Below are positions 43,500 to 53,250 of a DNA stretch of 64,000 nt, piece by piece. Made by a program: the position numbers and the translations under genes. The notes beneath the pieces are model-generated. The model saw nothing but the letters and a program-made list of their open reading frames with translations, made no database searches and was not told the DNA's origin. How positions within the stretch are numbered: the first letter of the stretch is position 1; each line of letters begins with the position of its first letter. This stretch comes from Chrysogorgia sp. JL179-B06 (taxonomy: Eukaryota > Cnidaria > Anthozoa > Scleralcyonacea > Chrysogorgiidae). Location: contig JAYKKM010000218.1 in the NCBI GenBank assembly GCA_035772405.1, forward strand, positions 310,001 to 374,000, written 5' to 3'.

Positions 43500-46400
43500 C
43501 AAGGGCGTCCATCCTGGGGGTATGCACCCCCCCCCCACACTTTTTGACCAAGGGGGTGCCTGTATAATTATCCCCTCCACTTTTCGTTCAAAACAGATGT
43601 GAAATGCCTGAACTAGGCTATACATAATAACTGCAATGGTTTGCACGCAGAATCCCTTGCTCAGACGACGCCTCCAAAAATCCGACATTTATTATTAAAA
43701 ATCAACTGTCACTGTGTATTACAGCGGCTTTTTGACGATCACCAATTTTATGTTGAAAACTTTGAATATTGAAACACTTAACTTCATAAATTTTTTCCAG
43801 AGAAGTGAGTAAGAAATCATGAGATTGAGAGGTTTGAACATCATATTAATTATTGCACTAATTGCAGTAAAAATCGTGCAAAGAATGAGAGATCTTACAG
43901 TTCTGTCGCGTTGACATGTTTGCAGGAAGTGTATCAATTTACAGGATGTCAGGATGTGAAATATTATAAACATCGTCGCATTTAAAACATGCTCTCTTCT
44001 TTGGTTGCTCTCGTTTTTAACTTTGAATAGTAGGTTTAGGTGACTTATTTGTAGTGGCAAGTAGCGAATGAATTTGCTGCGGAATGTAATGCACAAACAT
44101 GCCTCGAAAAGGCGATAATCCAAAGCGGGCCAAACTGACTGGGATTGAAAGATTCTTCACGAATATACGGCAGGAGGAACAAACCAGCATTGATGTTAGC
44201 GACGAACAAAGTCAACAACCAGATTTGGTCTCTAATCTTTCGTGTGATTTGGAGAGGCCTACAGTACAGCCAAGTGAGCCAACGTCTGACGGTGACTGTG
44301 GCAGCGCTTCGGCAGCACTGGACAGTGACGAACGGTTACATGATGACGATGCTATGTCTGGCTCAGGGAGCTCTTCTGCAATGGTAGAACACAGTGGGGA
44401 TATACTTCTACTCTCCCCGCACAGCGAAGAACAAGAACACGACCTTCTGGAACTGCCTTCATCTGACGCATCTAACTCTAGCATTTACATGGTTGCAGTA
44501 GTTCTTCAATAACTGTTTCGAACACTCCCGATGCAAGCAACTTATCTACGTTAAACAAACCAAATCAGCCAGACGTATCTGTTACCGTATCTGTTCAACA
44601 ACGAACATCCCAAGTACTTTATTTTCAGAAGAACTGGTATCAAGAATACCAGTGGCTACATTACAGTCCTGATCTGCAAAAAGTTCTATGCTTCTACTGT
44701 GCAAAAGCCAGTGCCCTAGGACTAACTGATTTAGCCAAATGTAAAGAACCAGCATTTATTTCGCAAGGGTTTGACAACTGGAAGAAGGCTCGTGAAAAGT
44801 TTAAGTCACCTCAATGTCACGCGCACACCAGCTGGCAGTTAATCAGATATCCATGATCAAAAGGTCCTCCGTAAGTGCGCAAATACACACACAAGCAAGA
44901 AAGTGTCTTCTGAAATTATTTACGTCAGTACGATATTTATTGCGACAAGGCCGTGCATTTCGCGGCCACGACGAGTTTAACGGAAATTATTTGCAGCTTT
45001 TACAGCTTCGGTCAATGATGCTGACCTGCATATTTATTTGAGAAACACAACGAATTTAATTCGCCCGTGGACAAGAGGAGATGATGCAAATTTTCAGTCA
45101 AAACATTTTAAGAGCGATTGCCAGTGACATTCAAAAGAACGAATATTTCGCTGTCATTGTTGATGGGACACAGGATGTTAGTGGGCGAGAGCAAGAGTCC
45201 ATATGTCTGAGGTACGTAGATCCCGATTTATATGTGCACAAAGACTTTCTTGGCTTATATGAAATTCCTGGTACTACCAGCGACGTCCTTACAATCGTTT
45301 TGTGGCCTAACCGATACTAACAGCTGAAATGATATTTGATGTCTTGACTCGGTTTGGGCTATCAGTAAATAATTTACGGGCCCAAACATATGATGGAGCC
45401 TCCAACATAAGTGGTTGTTGCACTGGTTGTCAGGCTAGAGTGCGAGAACGCCAGCCTTTGGCCCTTTAGGGATCTATTTCCATTGTGCATCGCATGTTTC
45501 AAACCTTGTGATGCAGCATGCCGTAACATCCTGTCCATTGATTCGAGACACCTTAAGTGGACAAATGATCTAGGTGTGCTCATGAAGAGATCTGGCAAGT
45601 ATAAGGCTATCCAAGCAATTTGTGCATCAACAGAATCTGAAAGTCCACACCCTTCTGTGATCAAGCCCCTTTGTCCTACCAGATGGTTATGTAGATTAGC
45701 AGCCATACAGTCAGCACTTGACAACTACCCTGCTATTTTACAAAGTTTGTCCGAAATGGCAGAGGTTGGTGTTACGGAAACCGCGACGAAAGCAAACGGT
45801 CTGCTAGATCGATTTCAGAAAGGTCACACATTACTTGGATTGATGATTGCAGCTAAGCCAGTTGCACTTCTAGAGCAGTTGAATAGTGCCCTGCAAGCAA
45901 AGTCAGCAAATATCTCTGGGATGGTGGAAGCTGTAAAGATTTCATCCAAGCATATTAAAGCATGGCGTTCAGATAAAAAGTATTCCATGAAGTATTTACT
46001 GATGCAAATATGAAATGCGAAGAATATGATCTGGATACACTTGAAATACCACGAAGACGAGGCCCTCCAAGAAGATACACAGGTCAAGCTACACAGTATC
46101 AACCTGCCAATGTTGAAGAGCACTACAGAAAGCAGTATTTTGAGTTTATTGATGCTGTTATCACAGGCCTGTCGGACAGATATGCCCCTGAAAAATCTGG
46201 TTTAGCCCAATACCTAAAGTTGGAAAATATGTTATTATCTGGAGAAGTAAATCTAGAAGTGATATCTGAGTATCCTGAACTTGACAAACATTCTCTACCA
46301 GTGCAGTTGGAAATGTTTAAGCATACCGACAAGGCAGATTCGTTACATGATGCAAAACTTGCATATCGAAGAATGGATCCTGCAGTGCGTTCCTTGTTTC

Positions 46401-47118
46401 CACAGGTATTGGTTCTACTGAAGCTGTTACTTGTGTGTCCTGTTTCTTCATGCTAGTGTGAACGTAGTTTTTCTGCTTTACGACATGTGAAAACATGGCT
46501 CAGAGCTACTATGACCCAGCACAGATTGAATCAAATAATATTATTAATCATTATAAGTTTATACCCAATGTAGAGACTATCGAGTTGACAATCTCCATCA
46601 GACTCCAACAGTTAGTTATTCTTGGTGTTGTAGTTGCACTCGAACGATTTAAGTAATGCTTTATAGAATACATTTAAGTTTTGATTTCTCGTTGAATCAT
46701 TTGAATATGTATAAAAAACGTTAAATGTGTGATGTTTCAAGTTTAAGCATGGCATGATATTAATCATGTTGCATTTTGTCAAATTATTATTACAACAATC
46801 ATGTTGCATATTAATCAGTTGCATTTTGTCAAATTATTAGTTTTCTACTCTGGGCTCCACACATTTCACTTCGGCAAACGATGCAGTTGGTTTGGTTTGA
46901 ACCGAATCACTTTCCAAAACACCAATTTTTTGCTAGTTTTCACATCTATCAGCAATATATTAAATTATGTTTCTCGTTTATGATAGAAAAGCGGGAAACA
47001 GCGTCTCAAAGCGTTATTAAATCAAACATTTTCCCAAGGAGCAGGTCCCCAGACCTCTCTCGGATTTTGGTGGGAGCAGTCATCTCCCCCCACTTTCAGA
47101 CACGGATTGTCGCCCTTG
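43500..47118 (+). mobile_element. hAT transposon hAT-2 (ZMYM1-like), nested in hAT-1
   Basis: Ends read CAAGGGCG on both sides (43500 and, reverse-complemented, 47118), with extended similarity over about 14 bases. A perfect 8-bp duplication CCTGTATT (43492-43499 and 47119-47126) flanks it and interrupts hAT-1 coding. It contains a plus-strand transposase pseudogene and GC-rich subterminal stretches (43525-43560, 47035-47090). Confidence 0.88.
44099..46530 (+). pseudogene. hAT-2 transposase (ZMYM1-like, TTF zinc finger)
   Basis: Starts MPRKGDNPKRAKLTGIERFF, then an acidic/Ser-rich stretch, a TTF-type zinc finger (VLCFYCAKA, FISQGFDNWKKA), the RGHDE motif near 44965, the catalytic region AVIVDGTQDVSGREQ, YDGASNISG near 45390, CPTRW near 45675, a long helical region and a C-terminal CERSFSALRHVKTWLRATM near 46452. 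At least five frameshifts or stops separate these blocks, so it is dead. Its presence inside hAT-1 dates it as younger than that element. Confidence 0.82.
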
Positions 47119-47126
47119 CCTGTATT

Positions 47127-47958
47127 CTTCCTTTGGGAGACATAGAGCAATCTTGGCATACAACTACTTGTCCGGGGAAGTTTCGCACATGCATGTGATG
47201 CACAAAGGTGAGCGGTAAGACAAATACAACGCATGACAAAGATACTTGGAATCTTCCCTTTCAAGCGGGATACAACACTATTATATGCTCTCCAAACATA
47301 ACATTACAAGTGTCAGATGCAAAGCCAATGTTGTTGTTCAAACGAATTTTGTCTTTTTCTATTGTATCTATAAGGGCCTGAAACAGTGTCTCTGCATCAC
47401 TTTGACGGACTTCTAGGAGATCATAGAGTTGGCATTTCACAGTGGAAGACTGTTTATCATAGAATCGAGTAACAATAGCCATATATTTACAAGTGGAAAC
47501 GTCTGTTGTTTCATCAATGATTACAGAAAAATGTCTGTTTTGTAAACATTGTACATGTTCTTCATGAAAATGAGGCGATAATGCATTCTTGATGTTTTTG
47601 GTTTTCGTACGTTTGGATTTGAAATGGGCTGCAATTTGTGAGTCTTGACACAACTTTGGCAATAGATCACTGAAGTAATCCATTATATTGAAAGACAAAT
47701 TCTGCTCAAGCTAGCCATTCGCATTTCAGCATCACGAACGCTACCGTTGACCGAAGTTGCCAAACGACTAATTAGCATAGAATCAATTCGACTCAAAGTG
47801 AGATCAATAAGACTTACTTTTTCCTTGTGGTATGCCGTTTCGCTGTGTTTTTTCAGAGCTGTTACTAATTCCCTTTTACAAACCTTGCAGTACGCTTTGC
47901 TAGGCTTATTAGATGCAGGTTGAAGCCAACTCCTGAATAAAGGATCCTTTTCCCACAC
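47127..47958 (-). pseudogene. hAT-1 transposase, N-terminal part
   Basis: Starts with MWEKDPLFRSWLQP and a BED-like zinc finger (YCKVC, then His residues in KKHSETAYH), then the catalytic region with VIIDETTDVST. After a frameshift near 47262 it continues as FVMRCICLTAHLCASHAC. It ends exactly at the 8-bp target duplication of hAT-2. A second frameshift lies near 47690. Confidence 0.8.
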
Positions 47959-48283
47959 ATGACGATAATTTTGTTTGTATTTCGAATTTTTTCGTTTTGT
48001 GGCCTAACCGATTGTAACTAGAAAATAATATAATCGAATATACTTAATGTTATTCTAGTTCACTGTAGGCAATGATCCCAAGTCACGTGAAAATTGACAA
48101 ATGAAAAAGATTGACAGTTGAGATATGCTAATCATTAGCAATAGGACTTTCAAAATTTACATGTGATGATTAGGAAAGTAAGTATGAACAGCAATAATTT
48201 AATTTACCTTGGCTTTTTGGGGCTCCACAGCTTCGACCCAGTTCTGATAGTTCATCTTGATCGCTGTTATCTCTCTCTGATTC

Positions 48284-48312
<29 letters not shown>
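48284..48312. repeat. TA microsatellite
   Basis: Run of TA repeats with one TG interruption inside the 5' part of hAT-1. Confidence 0.9.
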
Positions 48313-48314
<2 letters not shown>

Positions 48315-48554
48315 CGTATTCTCTTTCAGACATTTTGACAAATGCACATGTGCAGATGTGCTGCTCAGTCACGCTACTCACACACAACCACTGATGATAC
48401 CTCCTAACCTCCATGACCCTACCACAAGCAACGATATGGATATTACATGTAATTCCGGTTAATTTTACTATTACAACTGCTGAACATTTTAACCAGAACT
48501 CAGAATTAATAATTAATCGTTAACAGCTAAACTGTAGTAATTTATAACATAACA

Positions 48555-48702
48555 TTTGTCTTGAGCGAGTGAAAAAAATCAAAGTTCACAAAATAGTTCA
48601 TATTATTTTGAAAAGTTCATGAAATGTTCACAAAAAAAGTTCATGTAGAGGACAAAAAGTTCACAAATCTGTGAACTTGTTCATGATCTGGTAGCAACAC
48701 TA
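48555..48702 (-). promoter_or_regulatory. hAT-1 subterminal GTTCA repeats
   Basis: At least seven GTTCA/TGAAC words occur in about 120 bp next to the right terminus, and several more next to the left terminus (36531-36600). In hAT elements such subterminal motif clusters bind transposase. Function here is inferred from position and repetition. Confidence 0.5.
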
Positions 48703-49013
48703 GTTGCAAATGATGGAGAACTACAGCAATGTACTTCATGTTATTTATGTGAAGTGGTTCCATGCTATCTATGTGAAGTAGCTATATACTATTCTCTACC
48801 TCCCCCTTTAATGATTGGGGTGAAACAATGTCATTAAATACTTTAACTGAAAGGTACAGCGTAGATCTGTTCAGTTTGTTCTTTGAGCCCTTTGTTGTTG
48901 TAGTCCATTAATCATCTCAAGGCTAGAGGCGGTCTCTTGGGTGTGTGAGGGGATATAACCAGTGGAATAGTGTTTTCAGGTATTTGTTTTCGGGTTTGGT
49001 TTGTGATGGTTGA
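48703..49013. other. Unassigned flank of hAT-1
   Basis: No coding signal seen. It could hold the part of element A's 5' UTR displaced by hAT-1, but no homology is available in the window to test that. Confidence 0.4.
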
Positions 49014-49736
49014 GCCGTTGCTGTGCAGTTGACGGACCATGTTATGACGCAACACCTTGATGAGATGTTTCAATCTGCCTATAAAACCTGGCATAGTACC
49101 GAGACGGCTCTGGTAAAAGTTCAAAATGATATCTTGCGTGCAATCGATAACAATGAGTCAGTCATCCTTCTTTTGTTGAACCTATCTGCTGCCTTCGATA
49201 CAGTTAAGCATTCGACCCTATTGTCAAGACTTTCGAGTCGTTTTGGCATTAGAGGAAATGTACTTGCATGGTTTAAATCATATCTTACATCGCGTATGCA
49301 GTATGTTCAGGTTCATGATTGTAAGTCGACACAACACTGTCTAGCACGTGGTGTTCCTCAGGGATCTGTGTTAGGTCCCTTACTGTACATACTTTATACA
49401 TCTCCTATCGCCGATATCATTAAGCTACATAATCTACAGTACCATCTATATGCTGATGACACCCAACTATATATATATTTTAAAATGGACAGTTTTAGTG
49501 AACTTACGACTGCTAAAGTAAGGATTGAGCATTGTATTACAGATATTGATCGTTGGATGGTGAACAACGGACTAAAATTAAATCAGGATAAAACAGAACT
49601 CGTTCTTATTAGCTCTAGATATCGTTCTAGACCTTCCTTAGATTTTATTCAAGTATGTGATGAGAAGATACAACCCAAGTCATCAACTCGAAATCAACTT
49701 GGATCAACACTTCTCAAACTCATTAATAATTCATGA
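49014..49736 (+). pseudogene. L2/CR1-like RT fragment
   Basis: About 237 residues of RT with [35 protein letters not shown] and YADDTQLY. Motif A has Asn instead of the catalytic Asp (LNLSAAFDT, residue 53 counted from Met49023). Both ends are truncated. It resembles element B in family but differs clearly in sequence. Confidence 0.85.
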
Positions 49737-49838
49737 AGAAAATTCAAAAGAAATTAATATTTAATCAGTATTTAGAAATAAGAGGAAGATTACAGCCGAA
49801 TTTCCCCAACTTTAATCTCGATTTTCTCAATAAATATG

Positions 49839-50448
49839 TTATACGACTTGTTGGGCCTGGAAATGGACTTTCTCGGTTTGGTTTTGTTCAACGTCTTTGA
49901 CTGTTGCTTCATATTTTACTGCCATTTTTACTGCGTCGTCTAACTTTTTGGGTTCAGCAAGTCGTATTTTGAGTTGCATGTCCCCATTTAAGGCACAAAG
50001 AAACTGGGTTTTTGCGATGCGATCCCTCGTTTCGACTTTTTCTTCAGGAAATGCTTTCCTCACCAAGGTCAGTTAGTTTCTCTCCTGGTTGTCTTTTGCA
50101 CGCCGATGGTTGAGTCTCAAACAGCTCCGGTTGCGGTGACGGGTGGAACCTTGTCGTCAAGGCTGTCTTGAGGGTTTCCCAGTGTTGTTTTTCCTCTGCG
50201 GAGAGGTCACAATAAACTTCATCTGCTTCGCCGTCTAAATAAACACTCAAAAAGTCGCGTTTCTCGTCATCTGACCATTTATTAACTCTCACGCACTGTT
50301 CGAACTTGCTTAACCAGTTCTCCCAATCTTTGTCAACGGTATAACAGTTCGGCTGAACTACTGGCCTCCTCAACGCTTCACTTTCACTCGAGCCAACAGA
50401 ACCAGACGGTAACTCACTGGTCGACATCACTACCAGACGTTTACACAT
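49839..50448 (-). pseudogene. Ty3/gypsy gag fragment
   Basis: Two frames, 50448-50044 and 50066-49839, encode a retrotransposon gag domain: WENWLSKFEQCVRVN, KRDFLSVYLDGEADEVY, then TRDRIAKTQFLCALNG and LDDAVKMAVKYEA. It lies directly downstream of its LTR and primer-binding site and is cut at 49839 before any pol sequence. Confidence 0.78.
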
Positions 50449-50512
50449 CAGACTTCAGCGTGGATAGAATTACTTCTCGTCGTCAACAGCAGAATCCCAC
50501 TGCTGCCACCAA

Positions 50513-50686
50513 TGTAGCGGGACGTGACGACGGACTACTGACTCGAAGATTACAGTTTTTATTGTGGATAATATATTTAATAACACGAGACTAGAAACAT
50601 TATTTACATCTCTGTCACTTCTCCTCCGATTACAGTTCCTGACAGTTTATGCAACACCCTATAGTGAATTCGGGTGCCATGTTACA
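50513..50686 (-). repeat. 5' LTR of the truncated minus-strand gypsy element
   Basis: 174 bp on the minus strand, starting TGTAACATGG and ending CCCGCTACA. It is followed by a primer-binding-like TGGTGGCAGCAGTGGGAT (50511-50494), a common form in gypsy elements. The 3' LTR is absent, so target duplication cannot be tested. This family differs from the Mag-like element at 37149-42640. Confidence 0.75.
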
Positions 50687-51300
50687 TTAGATTTTAAAGA
50701 AGTAACTTATTGGTTTGTTACTGATTGACTATATTCTATAATGTCCACACTGTGTAAGGGAGAAAAGGGGCATTTCCCTCGGGTGCAGACTCAATTCTGC
50801 ACAAATGAAGCTATTTTTAGTCTTAATGCAGGAGGGCATCCTTTGTTCAGTAAAATTGTCAGGCGTTATATGAAGTAAAATTATTTTAAATAATGATGTA
50901 AAACATGTAAAAATGGGTGGACAGATATTTGGTTAACCCATCTCCCGTAGGGATGTTCGGTATGAGAAATTTCCGGTATCGGTATACCGGTTTATGTGCC
51001 TTGTGTAAAGTTATGTTTTATTGCATCTACAGAACCATGAAAAAAAACTTCAATACATGACACCTTAAAACTCTTGATAAATTCTAATCTCTGTGAATAT
51101 CAAAATGTAGTTAAAATACGGTATTACGGTATAATATTGTTCGTTTGTGACTCTTTCACAAAGCAACGTGCTTACACAGGACGCGATTGGGCGAAACAAG
51201 AAGTATTATAATATAAATTTAAGATTTAGGCATGCGCTTTGCTATATAAAATTTAGGTATACCAGAAATTTCGATATATCGGTATTACCGGAATTATTGT
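50687..51300. other. Gene-less stretch with CGGTA-type inverted repeats
   Basis: No coding signal. Segments rich in CGGTAT/ATACCG near 50955-50993 and 51255-51292 are roughly inverted to each other and could be remnants of a small TIR element beginning TAGGGATGTTCGGTA. Weak. Confidence 0.35.
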
Positions 51301-51316
51301 AATAATTTGCATTAAG

Positions 51317-51437
51317 TATAACTCTAGCACATCGTTTCTGAATTCTTAATAGTCTCTCCAGGTTACCGTTCGAGCAATTGCCCCAGACGGTACAACAGTA
51401 TTCCATAATAGGCTTAATCAGTGCATATATAGCAGTT
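51317..51437 (-). pseudogene. Non-LTR RT C-terminal fragment
   Basis: Minus strand encodes YALIKPIMEYCCTVWGNC followed by LERLLRIQKRCARVI, the usual thumb segment of CR1/Jockey-group RTs. About 40 residues only. Confidence 0.7.
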
Positions 51438-51485
51438 TCCTACAATGGATGGTTAGATAATTTTTAGCATAGATAATTATTAGCA

Positions 51486-51831
51486 TTTAATGATAATGCG
51501 ACGAGACAGGCGATGGAATCATCGACAGGAGATGTACCGACTGGAGACACGACGGGATTCATTGGTTGATTTCCTAAATGCTGCGCGAGGGGTCTTATCT
51601 CCGCCACGCTTGCTCTTCCTCATCGGATTGCTTGTCCCACCGACATTTTGCACTTAATGATAATACGACGAGAGGCGACGTAATCATGGACAGGAGATGT
51701 AGTACCAACTGGAGACGTGACAGGATCATGAAATGCGACAGGATTCATTGGCTGATTTCCTAAATGGTCCTCATCGGTTTGCTTGTCGCACCGACATTTA
51801 ATTTAATGATTTAATAAACATTTGAATCATG
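51486..51831 (+). repeat. Repeat block 1 (two units of about 165 bp)
   Basis: Units start near TTTAATGATAATGCGACGAG, share GATTCATTGGTTGATTTCC and CATCGGTTTGCTTGTC, and end in a common tail TTTAATAAACATTTGAATCA. The same block with the same tail occurs at 52660-52967. Confidence 0.8.
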
Positions 51832-52323
51832 TAAAGTGTAATTTATCAGAAGGCAATGCCTGGTCACTTACTTAGAAAATATTCTGGGCTTTTGTCAGTA
51901 TCATGGACTAATGTAACTAACCTATCTAGTGATGTAACTCTCGTGTATACCTATTATGTAACTATCCTATCTAGTTACAGTATTTTAGGATACATGGAAG
52001 CTACATGCATGATAAATTGGGTTAATAAAATTGTGTTGCCTTGTGGTTGTCGCTATTCGCTGTCACTATTATATCCCTACAGATAAAGTTAACTATAGAT
52101 ATCTCCAGGATTCAATGTTGTAAGATTATTTGCAATGAAGTCGAGATGGCGAGCTAATGAATGGGAAAACAGTCTTTATCTATAGAAATAAATAGTAACA
52201 GGCATTTAAACACAAATAATGTAAATTGAGTATCAATTCCCAAAAGACGGCCATCGCGCAACAAAGCCTGTTTGTGTATCAACGCAGTAACATCAGCTCC
52301 TGATATGCATTGAAATATACATC

Positions 52324-52446
52324 GTTCAGTTGTTCTGTGTGCATAAACGTTATATCAAGGCACGGTCCGGGGCCGGTTGTTCAAAATCTGATTAGGTTTA
52401 AGCTAATTAGTGCATTGTTATAACGTTTACGCACACAGAACTGAAC
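52324..52446. mobile_element. Foldback (MITE-like) element
   Basis: Arms 52324-52354 and 52419-52446 are inverted repeats with one mismatch and a 3-base gap, ends GTTCAG and CTGAAC, and about 64 bp between them. No target duplication is obvious. Confidence 0.65.
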
Positions 52447-52659
52447 CATTTAGGTTTTTCGTTGTAACATTTGCATCGTATCATTTGATTTGTAGATATG
52501 TTTGATCAGAGCCCTCCAAGAGAGTTTATGTAATGCTTTGACCTTGAACTGTCTGGTATGTCCCTCCTGACTTTCCCCACAAGCTTGTTCCCAGTCAAAG
52601 GCAGCAAGTAACAGACAAGTAAAATTATCTTCATCCTTTCCCTCCTCTCCATCCTCTAA

Positions 52660-52967
52660 TGACAATGCGACGGAATCATGAAATGCGACAGGATTCATTG
52701 GTTGACTTCCTCAATGGTCCTCCTCATCTGCTTGCTTGTCCCGCCGAAGACATTTTGCATTTAATGATAATGCGACGAGACAGGCGAGGAATCATCGACA
52801 GGAAATGTACCAACTGGAGACGAGACAGGATCATGAAATGCGACAGGATTCATCGGTTGATTTCCTAAATGGTGGTCCTCATCGGTTTGCTTGTCGCACC
52901 GACATTTTGTATTTAATGATATTTAATGACATTTAATTTAATGATTTAATAAACATTTGAATCATGC
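52660..52967 (+). repeat. Repeat block 2
   Basis: One partial and one full unit of the family at 51486-51831, in the same orientation and with the same terminal tail. The two blocks flank about 830 bp without recognised genes. Confidence 0.8.
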
Positions 52968-53250
52968 TTGTGTCGTTGCCTACTTTTGTCAAACTGTGAA
53001 ACTTCCTTTGACGGCACCAAAACAAATTCCACAGCTTGTCCCATTTGAGTTAAGCACACAGAAATTGTTGCTGTTATTGCTACTGCTGTTCGACATCTCG
53101 TCTTGGTCCATGGTTAAATTTATGCCTATTCTGAAACAATAAATTTGTGTTGTTCATATTATACAACGAGCTAGGTCTTAAGTCTTTAACGTACTAATTG
53201 TACACAAACATATGCGATATTAACATATATTTAATTGGATTGTGTACCTT

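Larger units (their letters stand above)
36510..48702 (-). mobile_element. hAT transposon hAT-1, split by two nested insertions
   Basis: Ends read CAGTGTTGCCAC (36510) and, reverse-complemented, TAGTGTTGCTAC (48702), flanked by imperfect 8-bp duplications GTTGAGAA (36502-36509) and GTTGCAAA (48703-48710). Transposase coding pieces are colinear on the minus strand: N-terminus 47958-47127, middle 43491-43301, C-terminus 37026-36658. The gaps are exactly the two insertions hAT-2 and the helicase TIR element. Without them the element would be about 2.3 kb. Confidence 0.82.

Noticed and set aside
46768..46838. Duplicated GTTGCATTTTGTCAAATTATTA near the end of hAT-2
   Set aside because: Simple local duplication of about 22 bp in decayed sequence; no structure or function supported.
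52450..52698. 82-codon minus-strand ORF
   Set aside because: Starts inside repeat block 2 and shows no motif; retained only as a gene-free core between the blocks.
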